Shown here piece after piece: positions 1 to 9,789 of a DNA stretch of 64,000 bases. The stretch comes from Semisulcospira habei. Lineage: Eukaryota; Mollusca; Gastropoda; Semisulcospiridae. Below the pieces are notes generated by a model. It was not told the DNA's origin, ran no database searches, and saw nothing but the letters and a program-made list of their open reading frames with translations. Location of the stretch: positions 231,715,891-231,779,890 of the forward strand of contig BTPG01000004.1 of assembly GCA_036245525.1 (NCBI GenBank), read 5' to 3'. Every line of letters begins with the position of its first letter. The first letter of the stretch is position 1. The position numbers and the translations under genes are program-made.

Positions 1-1
1 A

Positions 2-676
2 CTATCAACGCTTGAGCCGACTGAAACAAATGTGATGACTAAAACAACACTTGTGCCTGATCCACAGGTGACAGCTGTGCCAATTGCATCAGATAAAACA
101 TTACCAGCAGACGCATTCAGATTAAATAATATTACAGAAGCTTTAAAATATTTGGAAAGTGAAGAGGCTAGGTACTCCAGATGTAAAAGGAGGTATAAGT
201 CAGTATTTAATTCTGTTCAAAACACTTCTATGGCTATTGGTGCAGTTTCAGCTGGATGTTCTGTAGGGGGTATTGTTCTGTTTGCCACAGGAATTGGAAG
301 TTTGGCTGGAATTGCAATTGAGGGTGTTAGCGTTGCTACATGCCTGGCTTGTTTTGGTTTGGAAGCCTTAAACAAAAGGTTTCACACAAAATTACAGAAA
401 CATGAAGCATTGAGTACGCTGGCTGGTGCAAAGCTGAGCAGTATGAAACTTATTATCAGTAAGGCATTAAACGATAATTATATTGATGACGAAGAATTTA
501 AGCGGGTCCAGGATGATTTAAATAATTACAAGAAACAAAAATCTGAAATACAGAATAAGATGCGTAGTCAATCACCCGTGAATGTTGAAGAACTTAAGGC
601 TAGTTTTTTAGCAGAGGGAAAAAGGATAGGGTTACAGGAAACCACAGAAAAGCTACACAATCTTTTAAACAAATAA
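2..676 (+). CDS. Late protein X of virus-like element, copy C (5' end outside window)
   Basis: This frame is open from the window edge, and an internal ATG lies at 32. It encodes a protein of at least 224 residues that recurs at 24423-25008 (minus) and 41344-42013, each time at the end of the same viral gene block. A hydrophobic stretch at about residues 70-115 (rich in G, A, V and I) looks like one or two membrane segments. A charged, helical C-terminal half follows (EEFKRVQDDLNNYKKQKSE region). This is the only copy without an internal break. I recognise no catalytic motif and give no function; a structural or accessory membrane protein of the element is an inference from context. The microORF at 703 follows after 26 bases. 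Confidence 0.75.
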   Translation, partial: LSTLEPTETNVMTKTTLVPDPQVTAVPIASDKTLPADAFRLNNITEALKYLESEEARYSRCKRRYKSVFNSVQNTSMAIGAVSAGCSVGGIVLFATGIGSLAGIAIEGVSVATCLACFGLEALNKRFHTKLQKHEALSTLAGAKLSSMKLIISKALNDNYIDDEEFKRVQDDLNNYKKQKSEIQNKMRSQSPVNVEELKASFLAEGKRIGLQETTEKLHNLLNK

Positions 677-702
677 AAATCAGATTTGGTAATCATTTAT
701 TA

Positions 703-795
703 ATGTCATACACTTCACAGAAAAATGCCATGCCACTTACACCACTTGTGCCTGATTATTTAGCCCCATCTGCACCACCCCCAGAGTACTTCTGA
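703..795 (+). CDS. Late-domain microprotein, copy C (30 aa)
   Basis: A 31-codon frame starts 26 bases after the X stop codon, in a different frame. It begins MSYTSQKNAMP and ends APSAPPPEYF. The tail holds PSAP, a P[T/S]AP-type motif that in known viruses binds TSG101/ESCRT-I, overlapping PPEY, a PPxY motif that binds WW domains of NEDD4-type ligases. The same tail occurs in the other two copies at the same place, and most nucleotide differences between them fall at third codon positions. The reading frame and motifs are seen directly; a protein product and ESCRT/NEDD4 recruitment are inferred. It could instead be the last exon of a longer product. Confidence 0.6.
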   Translation: MSYTSQKNAMPLTPLVPDYLAPSAPPPEYF

Positions 796-1060
796 GAAAA
801 AAAAGTTTTTTTATTGTCCTTGTATCTTGGCAAATCTGACCGAGTAAGTTGTGACTTAAGTCAAGTTGTTGTAAGAACTTATAAGAACTTACAGTAAGTA
901 ATTAATAAGTTCTTATGATAAGTAATTAATAAGTTCTTATAGCAACTCACTTAAAGGTTACCTCTGCAGGTTCTTAAAAGTTAGTTGTAACTTGCTAGTA
1001 ACGTATAAAGTTTTACTTGAGAAAATCGTGTTTCTCAGAAATCGACTCTGACAGGGGAGT
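796..1060. repeat. AT-rich word-repeat region flanking the X end, copy C
   Basis: This non-coding stretch is built from recurrent words such as AAGAACTTATAAGAACTT, AAGTAATTAATAAGTTC and AGTTAGTTGTAACTT. Equivalent word-rich DNA follows the microORF in copies A (24060-24271) and B (42132-42372). In copy A it separates the late block from the other viral genes; in B and C the recognisable element ends here. It may be a replication origin, a terminal repeat or a transcription end region. The exact outer boundary is not clear. Confidence 0.5.
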
Positions 1061-1597
1061 GTGTAAAAAGTTATTAGTCTATTACAGAGCACTATAAGGA
1101 TTTTGGTTTGATTTGAGAGAAACGACCGTGTGGACCTTAATGACCGTAATTAGTAATTAATTAAGGTCAACTTAAGACAATGGGTAATTGTCTTAGGGAT
1201 GTTCTATTCTCGACTGGTAATGTTCATCATTTTTTAACAATGTGTGATTAGGTTTTGTCAGAAACAATAGTTAGAATCCGGGAAAAATGAAAGGTGACAT
1301 CACACGAGTGTTTTGTTATCAAAAAACGTGAAAAGATGACGTCGTTAAAAAATTCCTTGTATTGTATTTTCTTATTTCTCTCTTATTTATTTTCATTCCA
1401 CCAATGTTTTCGTAAAGAAATCAAGAAGAAGTCTTCCGACCTGGATCACGCCAGACATGACAGACGTGAAAGGAATATACATTTATACATAATAGACTTA
1501 TGACGTAATTTAAAATATTTCATGACGTTGCCGTCTCCAGTAGTGTGCCTGTTGTTTCAAACAACACTAAGTAACTTTGTAATTTAGAACGTTTGGT
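1061..1597. other. Unassigned AT-rich DNA
   Basis: No coding pattern, repeat family or RNA gene is recognised. The short ORF at 1294-1503 has no family features and is treated as chance. Confidence 0.4.
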
Positions 1598-1610
1598 GAT
1601 CTTTTATAGA

Positions 1611-2004
1611 TTGATTGATTGATTGTAAATTGTTTAACGTCCCGACAGCAGCAAGGCTTTCGCAGGACGTGCCTGCACTGCTTGTGAAAAAAAAAAAAAC
1701 CACAACAACAACAGAATATTGAATGTATGTCGCCAGCCGGTCCAATTAGATAAACCTACTACATGGGGCCTAAATAAAGCTAAGACCATTTAGCAACACA
1801 CATCCAATATCAAGAGCTACAAGCGGCGCAGACAGTAAGGAGAGTTTAAAAAAGGAAAATACAGGTGAATGGACCAAGGGTAGACAGAAAGACATGCCGC
1901 AGAATAGACGGGAAAACCCACCCTGTGGGGCTGACCAGGGTGACCCTGGGAACTAAAAAGTAGTTAACCCCACCCAAGTCCCCCAGGGCAGACCCGGGTG
2001 GGGG
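1611..2004 (-). mobile_element. SINE-like element D1
   Basis: A reverse-strand copy of a roughly 390-bp non-coding family. The head (right side) reads CCACCCGGGTCTGCCC and the tail (left side) is GGGACGTTAA-type sequence followed by (CAAT)n. It is flanked by a direct repeat, GATCTTTTATAGA, at 1598-1610 and 2005-2017, the mark of target-primed insertion. There is no ORF, and I see no clear tRNA-type A/B boxes, so 'SINE-like' refers only to size, tail and target duplication. Sister copies lie at 37112, 44380, 50545, 53737 and 53882. Confidence 0.8.
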
Positions 2005-2155
2005 GATCTTTTATAGAACACAGCTGGCATCCAAGACACAAATGGCTACAAATGGTACATTAGTTGCTACAATTTGTTTTATTACCCCGGTCACATGGTG
2101 CGGTTTGTACTAAAGAGATTGGTTTGTAACGCAGGGATGAAAACAATATTAGTTG

Positions 2156-2326
2156 TATTACGAGTTAGGGATTGCCAGTGGTTCTTGTGCCTCGATGGTC
2201 CGATCAGAGAATTTATTTCTAAGATACAGGTCGAGGGCTTTACAATGGGACTTTAATCTTCGAATTAAACCCCGTGGTCGGCCCGGAGAGGTGACACGGA
2301 CCACTGGCAAAGCCTAATTCGTAATA
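2156..2326. mobile_element. Short MITE-like element with about 27-bp inverted ends
   Basis: The left end TATTACGAGTTAGGGATTGC and right end (reverse complement TATTACGAATTAGGCTTTGC) form an imperfect inverted repeat ending in CCAGTGGT. The interior is non-coding. It is not related by eye to the palindromic TTAA family next to it. No other copy was noticed in the window. Confidence 0.55.
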
Positions 2327-2387
2327 CGATTTCGTCTTTTAACTGTAAAAGTATAAATGCACGAAGGATCCCCTTGGGAGAACTTCC

Positions 2388-2433
2388 GCCGTGAGATGGC
2401 CTTAGTCGCCTGCTCTGCGTTAAACCCAAATAA
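2388..2433 (+). mobile_element. 3'-end fragment of a LINE B-type element
   Basis: GCCGTGAGATGGCCTTAGTC followed by GCGTTAAACCCAAATAA matches the 3' ends of LINE B1 (about 38950-38995) and LINE B2 (about 53285-53330). Only about 46 bp remain, ending where MITE F1 begins. Confidence 0.65.
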
Positions 2434-2652
2434 TTAACTTTACCCTTTCAGACCTGATGCACTACAGTAGGAGATGGATCGACCATGATAATTTAAGTGT
2501 AGTGCCAGATGAGCTTTGCGACTTTCGGCTCCAAGCTGATCTGGCACTGCCCTTGAATTATGATGGTCGACCCATCTCCTGCAACTGGTGCATAGTCATT
2601 AGATGGCACCTCCAAAATTTGGGAAATACGGCCGTCGGGCTGAATGATTTAA
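2434..2652. mobile_element. Palindromic TTAA MITE, copy F1
   Basis: A member of a dispersed family. An outer inverted end (TTAAC...CAG / CTGAATGA-TTAA) encloses a long near-perfect palindrome built around GTAGTGCCAGAT...ATCTGGCACTGCCC, so each strand can fold into a hairpin. TTAA at both ends is the expected target duplication of piggyBac-type or Kolobok-type transposases. The ORF through it is a shadow. Relatives are at 5904, 14364, 14800 and 15463. Confidence 0.7.
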
Positions 2653-3459
2653 AGGGCACGCCTGAACTTTCTCAAGGCTTCAGTTCGCAAAAAAGCTTTT
2701 ACTGGGATTCAGTATATATACCCATCAGACAGTGACCACCCTATTGTCCCACCAAATGCTTTCTTTCGTCCGTTCAAAGCGAAAAGAGGCCCACCGGAAT
2801 CTTGTGACGGCTTACCGTGAAAAGATTGCTTCTAATAAGCGATCGTAGCTGATGTCATAACTATTCTATACGACCTTAGGTCATCTGCATAATTATAACC
2901 AATCAGAGACAAGATGGCGGATGAACCAGCGAAGAAAACAAGAAAGACTCGCGCCGACAATGACAGACTCGGAATTGAAGAGAAGAAAGAGGAAGAGAGA
3001 CAAGATACCCCTTAGTAGAATTGACATCGGACAAGGAAATATGGACATTTGGTAACGCGTAAAGCAAGAGCTTGGCTTGACCGCCCACGGCCTATAATTT
3101 GTCCCTTTACCTGATGAATCAGTGAGTGGTCTGCGGTCTTTGTCGATCTTCCTATAGTTCCGTGAACGCTAGTGATTTTCAGAATTCATGATCTTCAGTA
3201 GAATTTATCTTTTACTGATTTCGCAAAATTTTAAACCTGTTTTATCATATAGTTACGAGCTAGTTATCACATTTGCGTTGCGTGTTTCCGAGGGGTAAAG
3301 GATCAAAGGTCAAACTAGGCACCGTAGACGCAGGCTTTGGGAGTCACTGAAATAAGCCACTCCCTCGGCAGGATCGTTACTAGTAAATACTAGTTAAGCG
3401 GAACCCGAATTATGATTTTGACAGCATAGCGAGTATGGAAGGTTTATTCTACTTTCTCG
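2653..3459. other. Unassigned DNA with a CCAAT-box/AAGATGGCGG start-like motif
   Basis: Mostly featureless. At 2900-2920 ACCAATCAG (CCAAT box) is followed directly by ACAAGATGGCGG, a typical TATA-less initiator/YY1-like context. The ATG at 2914 opens a 33-codon, lysine- and glutamate-rich frame ending at 3015. This could be a 5' end of a transcript or chance. No splice donor is evident. Confidence 0.3.
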
Positions 3460-3560
3460 TGAAAAATGACGTCAAAGAGATGCCGGAAAACATCAGTACA
3501 CGTGTACACTGACACGTGTGTACACCACAACGATGACCACGTGACCTGCAGTATTGTGAT
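3460..3560. promoter_or_regulatory. CRE plus three CACGTG E-boxes
   Basis: TGACGTCA, the full palindromic CRE, lies at 3467-3474. CACGTG E-boxes lie at 3499-3504, 3513-3518 and 3538-3543; the first sits inside the 12-bp palindrome GTACACGTGTAC. Such clustering of bZIP and bHLH sites in 80 bp suggests a promoter or enhancer. It lies about 600 bp upstream of the helicase-like exon at 4166. Confidence 0.4.
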
Positions 3561-4165
3561 ACACTGATAGTCGGCCTGGTTCTGCCTTGTGACGTAGGCT
3601 CATAAATATGCATATCAATTCAAAACATGGCCGATGCAGACCATAAACATGCGACTCGAGTACAAAAACAATACGCCCTTCAAGCGATGAATTTCGACAT
3701 GTGACATTGTACTCACATCATAAAGCTCTAAGTTAGTACACAAAGGACCCATACACATACTTAAGAGAACTTAAATTATAACGGTGTACCGGCGGAACGT
3801 GGCTTTTATTTCGAATTTTCGCTCAAAGGTATTGTTTAACCGTTTACATTTTGAGTTATTTTTGTATGAAATTTGCACTCTAAACAGCACATAACGATTG
3901 CATACACCCTTTTTGTGTTGCGTCACCTCCTCAGTGTTTATTTATCTAGCTTTTGTCTTTGCGCCGTTTGACTACGGTCAGTATGTACACTGTACGATAA
4001 TCGCTTGGAATTTTCAGTCGTTGATGTTATCTAACTTATCTCATTTCTGTGTTTTGTTTGGTATGCAACAATGAAAAAGTGTAACGAATCTCAAAGAAGA
4101 CAATTTACATTGTCATGTGTGTACGTAATTAGCATTTTAACATTACATAAGTTTTTGTTTTCAGT
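3561..4165 (+). other. Possible 5' exon/intron of the 4166 gene
   Basis: An ATG in strong context (AAAACATGGCC) at 3627 opens a 25-codon frame starting MADADHKHATRVQKQYALQ and stopping at 3704. The segment ends with TTTTTGTTTTCAG at 4153-4165, a good 3' splice site. A first exon here joined to 4166 is possible, but no convincing donor was found. Confidence 0.25.
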
Positions 4166-5668
4166 GTATGATACTTTTACACCAAAATGGAGAAAAACGG
4201 GTACAGGTGTGCGGACCGCCCGGCACTGGCAAGACGCTGCTTTTAATTATGATGGGCCAGCAGTTCGCTGAAAAGAAGGACCATGTGGTGTTTGTCCTCA
4301 ACATGTACCGCGGTGCTCAGGGGAGACCAGTCGGCCAGCATATCTATAACGCCATCTGTAACGGAAAACCAGGCATACAAAAAAGAATTTACCACCTCGG
4401 AGTCGATGTCGACACTGAAAAGGACACACAGACTTTCAGGCAAAAAGCAGAGGGCGAATTAAACAAATCCAAGCAAGAAGCAGAGAGGCAACATTTTGTT
4501 TCTGATCGATGAACCTCTTCCTTTCGAGTACTGGCAGAACATCAAGCAGTCTTTGCTCCGGGACTTCAAAAGCTCATTCATTTGGTATGCTTCTGATCTG
4601 GACAAGTCTTTTGACGAGACGTTCAAAACAGTTAAGCTTACCGTCGTGTACAGAATTCCCCCGTCCGTGCAGCATGTCCTGTACAATATTATGGACACCG
4701 AGACAGCCGAGAGAGAGTGGTACATGACAGATAGCAACAGGCACGGCGAGGTGGCGGACAACGGCCCAACCCCAGTCTGCATCAGGCACGCGCCGAAGCA
4801 CATGAATAAAGAGCATATCATGGACTGCCAGCAATGCGCTAAGGAACTCGTGCACCTTCTGACGGACACGTTCAAAGTGACTTCCAGTGGTAGCAGCGTC
4901 AGTGCGACGGCAAAAGGAGCAGCAGCAACATCTTCCCGTTCAGTGCCCATTCTCCCTTGCACTGTTGCTATTCTTTTTAATCTGCCGCCACCAAGAGAGG
5001 GTGCCCAAACAAGATCCATGCGTTTTAGTGCCTACCTTGACAAGGTTAAAGGCAGCAAGCTGGTTCAAGAACTGGAGAAGGTGGCCCCTGTGTATATAGT
5101 CAAAGATCTTGGTGACTTTCAGTTTAACGCAAACACACACTTCCTGGTGTCATGGTCGGACATCGTGCAGGGTCTAGAGTGGGACATAGTCGTGTTCGTC
5201 CCGAGTGGAACAGCTGCCGTGGTTCATCCGACACAGCACCAGGGAAAGGCAGAAAGCGGACCAGAGCACACAGAAGCACAAGCAGAAGAAACGAAACTAC
5301 CCACTACATCAGGGGGAGCTACGCCAAAGACTATGAAAAGCGCAGAGGGACCAAAGCTTTCTCCAAAAGAGGACCCATTAGCTTCTACCCGCTCTGGAGG
5401 AGCTAAACCAAAGATTAATAAAGATGTGGAACAAAATCCGTCAACATGGTTTGGACGGCGTGGACAAACTGCTGCTGGGAAATCGCCGCCCTCGTCTGAC
5501 AAGGCCGGAGTAAAACGTACCTATCAGCCCTCTGAGTACGGAATTGCTCACAAGTACTGGCGAGGGGACGACCTGAAGCGTTACAGCGCCTGGGACAAGA
5601 AGGGTCTGGTGTCTGCCGCGTCCACCTGCACCGCACAGCTAGTCCTCATGGTCCCGGCCGCTTTGTGA
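4166..5668 (+). pseudogene. P-loop / superfamily-1 helicase-like protein, frameshifted
   Basis: The exon starts after a pyrimidine-rich acceptor. The first frame (to 4512) holds a Walker A motif, CGPPGTGKT. The second frame (from about 4496 to 5668) holds a Walker B-like FLIDEP, an SF1 motif-like VVYRIPPS, GLEWDIVVF (motif V-like) and a C-terminal STCTAQLVLM (motif VI-like, with the expected arginine not obvious). Between the last two lies a low-complexity linker rich in T, S, K, P and E. The order matches UvrD/SF1-type NTPase domains that are expanded in molluscs. The two frames differ by one base near 4496-4512, so the copy is either a pseudogene or carries a sequencing error. Substrate and pathway are unknown. 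Confidence 0.6.
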
Positions 5669-5903
5669 AGATGAGAGGTGAATGAAATAATTATATCCTG
5701 TTAATCGACTCAGCTTATTCATGTTGTTTCAGCATGGCTTAGCTGAGCTGAATAGCTGGATGTAGCAAATTTCGTTTTACACAACATGTCTATTAAATTA
5801 AATCAGCATGTACAATAGCGCCGACTGGAGTTGACTAGCAGGTCATATCTATGTCTCTGGACCCTTGGCGCGTTTTCAGACGCTAGGCTTGTAGCATGCA
5901 TGC

Positions 5904-6117
5904 TTAACACATTCAGCCCTGACGCACTACATCAGGAGATGGGTCGAACATGATAATTCAAGGGTAGTGCCAGATTAGCTTGGCGCCTGTCGGCGCCAAG
6001 CTAATTTGGCACTACCCTTGAATTATCAGGGTCGACCGATCTTCTGCAACAGGTGCATAGTCGTTAGATGACGCCTTCAAAATTTGGGAAATACGTGCGT
6101 CGGGCTGAATGAGTTAA
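5904..6117. mobile_element. Palindromic TTAA MITE, copy F2 (best preserved)
   Basis: TTAA at both ends, outer inverted ends TTAACACATTCAGCCCTGAC / GTCGGGCTGAATGAGTTAA, and a central hairpin with arms AAGGGTAGTGCCAGATTAGC and its complement around GGCGCC-TGTC-GGCGCC. No coding capacity. Confidence 0.8.
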
Positions 6118-6556
6118 TGTGATCGCGGCATCATATATTTGTTTTCACTGATTTTCAAAGAAATTATGTGGTGACTAAAGTCTGACCGTGCATAATTGTG
6201 CATTGACGGATTTTGATACTAATAGCATTCGCCTTATTGAAAATGGTTCGCAATTTTGAATATGTGGAGGGGGATGGGGCGGGAAAAGGGGGGGGGGATG
6301 GGGGGTGGGGAGGAAATTTTACACTTGTTATCGCAGCCTGTACATTTTGACGTTTGTTGATCTTTACTGTGACCTGTCCTTACATGTGCAATGTACGCGC
6401 ACCTGTTTGCTATTTTCTATATTTGATGTTTTACATTGACTATTGCTCACATAACCCGTTCATTGCCGAGAAATATATACCATAACCCATTTGCAAGAGG
6501 TGTAGTTCTTCACGGGCTCCCGCAGTTTCGAGACCTCATGAGGATCAATGCCTATT

Positions 6557-6596
<40 letters not shown>

Positions 6597-6681
6597 CTGT
6601 TAAGAGTATTCATCATTGATGTTGAATTTTTTGATGATTTGAAAAACATAACCTGCGTCCACTTGCCGTGAAGGGGTTAAC

Positions 6682-6753
<72 letters not shown>

Positions 6754-6770
6754 GAGACAGAGACAGAGAG
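6118..6770. repeat. Non-coding DNA with G-run, poly(A) and (TG)n(AG)n tracts
   Basis: A G-rich run lies at about 6270-6315, an uninterrupted poly(A) of about 37 bp at 6558-6594, and (TG)n followed by (AG)n at about 6680-6770. No gene is seen. The poly(A) is not preceded by a recognisable retrocopy. Confidence 0.6.
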
Positions 6771-6911
6771 AACAATGAACAATGAACAATGAACTTTTAT
6801 TTTACAATGGTAGAATTATTTGGTTACAAGACCAATTTTCAAACTTGCCGTTGCTACAAACTACTTATTAACATTTTCATAAACAAAACAATGGTCTAAT
6901 ACATAACTAGG

Positions 6912-7298
6912 TCAGACACATACACACGCACACATGTTCACTCGCAAACACACACACACACACACTCCTGTAGGGAATTCAATTATGTGCTAGCAAACAA
7001 AATACTGATGAATATAGCGCGATAGAAAAGAAAAGAAATGTGCTAAGAACCTTTAAAGAGAATTTAAAAAATGATAAAAAATTCCAACATATAAATTGCA
7101 TAAATCGCGCACATGGTGTGCGCGTGCGCACATGCGTGCGTGTGCGCGCGTACGCGTGTGCAATCTGCCACATTATGACAGACCACGCACAGACGCACAC
7201 GATCACACAACCACACGCATGAACACACACATGCACACATACGCACGCACACACACACACACACACGATCACACACCCATACGCACGATTGCACACAG

Positions 7299-7330
<32 letters not shown>

Positions 7331-7360
7331 GCACACACACACGCACGCATACGCGTGCCA
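6912..7360. repeat. CA/GT microsatellites
   Basis: Alternating CA dinucleotides with interruptions (ACGC, GATCAC), separated at about 6970-7120 by unique LINE E 3'-region sequence. The ORFs here on both strands are low-complexity artefacts. Confidence 0.9.
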
Positions 7361-7456
7361 GTACATCAAAGCAGGTATTACTTGTCAGATATGGAGTTGA
7401 TGAACATGACGATATATGTACTCTAAGAACATGCAGTTTCCGCATGTAAAGCTGGA

Positions 7457-9252
7457 TTATTTTAGATATTTGAAGAGGCCGTCTTTAAAGGAGGGCAGGG
7501 ACATACTTCTAAGGTTACATGGAATCGAATTCCAGAGAGTACTACCGAAGTATGTTAAGCTACATTTAAAGATGTCAATGCGAGGCCGCGGAACCTGATA
7601 GTGCCGCCCCAGTCTGGGATGTCGTGAGGAAATTATTGAAAAAAATGGGTCAAGATAACGGGGCCCTTTTTGTTTACACAGCCTATACATAAAGATGGCT
7701 TTGTTACATATAAGGTGCTGCTTCAGGGGAAGCATACCAAGAACTTCAAGTTTTTTTTTTCCGTTGCTATTTGAGGATCCGGTAGGATAAGTTTAGCAGC
7801 CCTCCCGTGTAAAGTATTCAGCCTCTTTAAATGCACTTCACTTGAACCATCCCACACTGTTGATGCGTAGTCTATGTGCGCCTTTACATGGGCGTTATAG
7901 AAAATTGTATGCGTCTCTACATCGGTAATGAATTTCAACTTTGATAGCATATAAAGGTTTTTTGAGACACGTTTACATACGCTGCTGATGTGAGTTTTCC
8001 ACTTAAGTTGATCATCTACCGTGACCCCAAGGAGACGGTGTTGAGATACCTGTTGGACTGGTTTGCCGTTTACTGTTATATTAAGAAAAAGTGGGCGCAG
8101 CTGATGTCTTTGACGTGTGGCTATCACCATGCATTCTGTTTTAGATGGATTAAGAACCATTGAATTAGAATCGCACCAGTGAGAAACCTCCTGCATGCTT
8201 TTTTGCACACGTGTATTAATCGCATTAACACTATGATCAGGGGTATGAAGAGTTGCGTCATCCGCAAACAAATCACACGAGGTTTAGTTACTACTCAGGT
8301 GCAGCGATAGATCATTTATAACGACACAGAAGAGCAATGGACAGAGCCTAGAGGCACGCTGCTCGTGACAATACCGTGGGACGAGTAGTTACCATTTAAG
8401 AACACTCTTTGCCTCCTACCGCTGAGGTAGGAATTAAAAAACGATACGGCATCTGCATTGCATAAATATGCTTGAAGTTTAGACAAAAGGATGCTGTGGT
8501 CTACAAGATCAAAGGCTTTTTTGAAATCGAGATAGACTGTCCCAATCATTTGAGATTGATTCATAGAAGTTAACCAGGTGTCAACAAGTCTTGTTAATGC
8601 CGTATGGCACGAATGTTTTGGTCTAAAGCCTGACTGATGGGTATGTAGAAGATTACAGGTATCAAGGTACTGGTAGAGATGTTTGTGAACATGTCTTTCA
8701 AGTGGTTTTGACAAGGAACACAAAAAGGATATAGGTCTGTAGTTATTCACGTCCGGGCAGGGGTATTACTTTAGCATGTTTAAGCTCAGTAGGAAACGTG
8801 TTGTGTTGAATACACAAATTATAAATGTAGGTTAGTGATTCAATTGTGTAAGGAAGGGAAAGTTTAAGTATTTTGGGGCTAATCTCATCAGGTCCGGACG
8901 ATTTCTTGTTTTTTAGTGAATTTATAAGCTTGCCAACCTCGTGCACTGCTAAAGGGGGAATACAAAAGGATGACTTATTCACTGTCCTTTGCGAACAAAA
9001 GTTAAGTAGAGCCTCAGGACACGAATACGTACTTGACGTTTTGCCTGAGGAGTTTACTAACTGGGCGACCGACAGAAAGTGTTCGTTAAAAGTGTCTGCG
9101 TTGAGCTGAGAGGGGATAGCTGATGATCTTCTACTGTTGCCTCTGGTGATAAGATTAAGCGCTCGCCAGAGAGAAGATGTTTCTCTGTTCTCCCTTACCA
9201 TTCGTTCGAACAGAGTTTTTTTTTTTAGCTCTTCGCACCATTGATTTGACAC
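7457..9252 (-). pseudogene. LINE E reverse transcriptase, broken
   Basis: Three overlapping frames give one RT in order. 9252-8743 is the linker and finger part (NSLKNKKSSGPDEISPK). 8750-8316 carries YRPIS, GFRPKHS and the YLDFKKAFDLVDH motif with the first catalytic aspartate. 8271-7723 carries FADDATLH, the catalytic DD pair. A C-terminal stretch continues to 7457. Frameshifts lie near 8745 and 8290; the latter destroys the usual GxPQGS segment, which here reads VPLGSVHCSS. The element copy is not functional. Confidence 0.75.
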
Positions 9253-9467
9253 GGTTTCATTGGCGCTTGTACTCAGAAAACTGGTTTTGTTTTCTTAAGT
9301 TATTACGAAGTTCCATCGCTTGGATAATATCTTGTGTTAACCAAGTCGGTAACGTATGATTTTTTACTCTCTTTTTTCGTAAAGGGGCATGCTTATTAAG
9401 CACACTGTTGAAAAGATTATACCAGAGATCCAAAGCAGTGTCAGGATTCTCTTCATTGTGAACAATG

Positions 9468-9788
9468 TTAAAGATCAGCTAGAAAGGCCGACTCACAGAA
9501 ATGTTTAAAGGCGCGATAAGAGATGGTGGTGTGTCCAAGCTTAGGCTGTGCTGGTAGTTTTGATGACCATAAACATACAGTGGGATAGTGGTCACTGATA
9601 CTGAGGTCAGCAACACTAACGTTATATACGTTTTGGGGACGGTTAGAGTAAATGTGATCTATGAGTGTTGCTGATGTGGAAGTAATTCTAGTAGGGGAAG
9701 AAACTAGTTGTTTTAGACCAAGCTGTGTCGTAACACAATCCCACGCTGCGTGAGATTTAAGCATATCAATATTGAAGTCGTCTAGCAA
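9468..9788 (-). pseudogene. LINE E endonuclease, C-terminal part
   Basis: LDDFNIDML matches the GDFN-type motif of APE endonucleases and LSISDHYPTV the SDH catalytic motif. The N-terminal part of the same domain lies at 12501-12797, on the other side of the LINE A1 insertion. The upstream end of this fragment lies inside the 79-bp target duplication. Confidence 0.7.
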
Positions 9789-9789
9789 T

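Noticed and set aside
1611..2004. tRNA-derived SINE head in D elements
   Set aside because: No convincing A/B box or tRNA fold seen in any D copy, including the longer D3.
4459..5019. 186-codon minus-strand ORF
   Set aside because: Antisense to the helicase-like exon; no motifs of its own.
6558..6594. Poly(A) tail of a processed retrogene
   Set aside because: No recognisable coding or SINE sequence or target duplication precedes it; treated as a simple repeat.
7064..7449. Cysteine/valine or histidine/threonine-rich ORFs
   Set aside because: Translations of CA/GT microsatellite.
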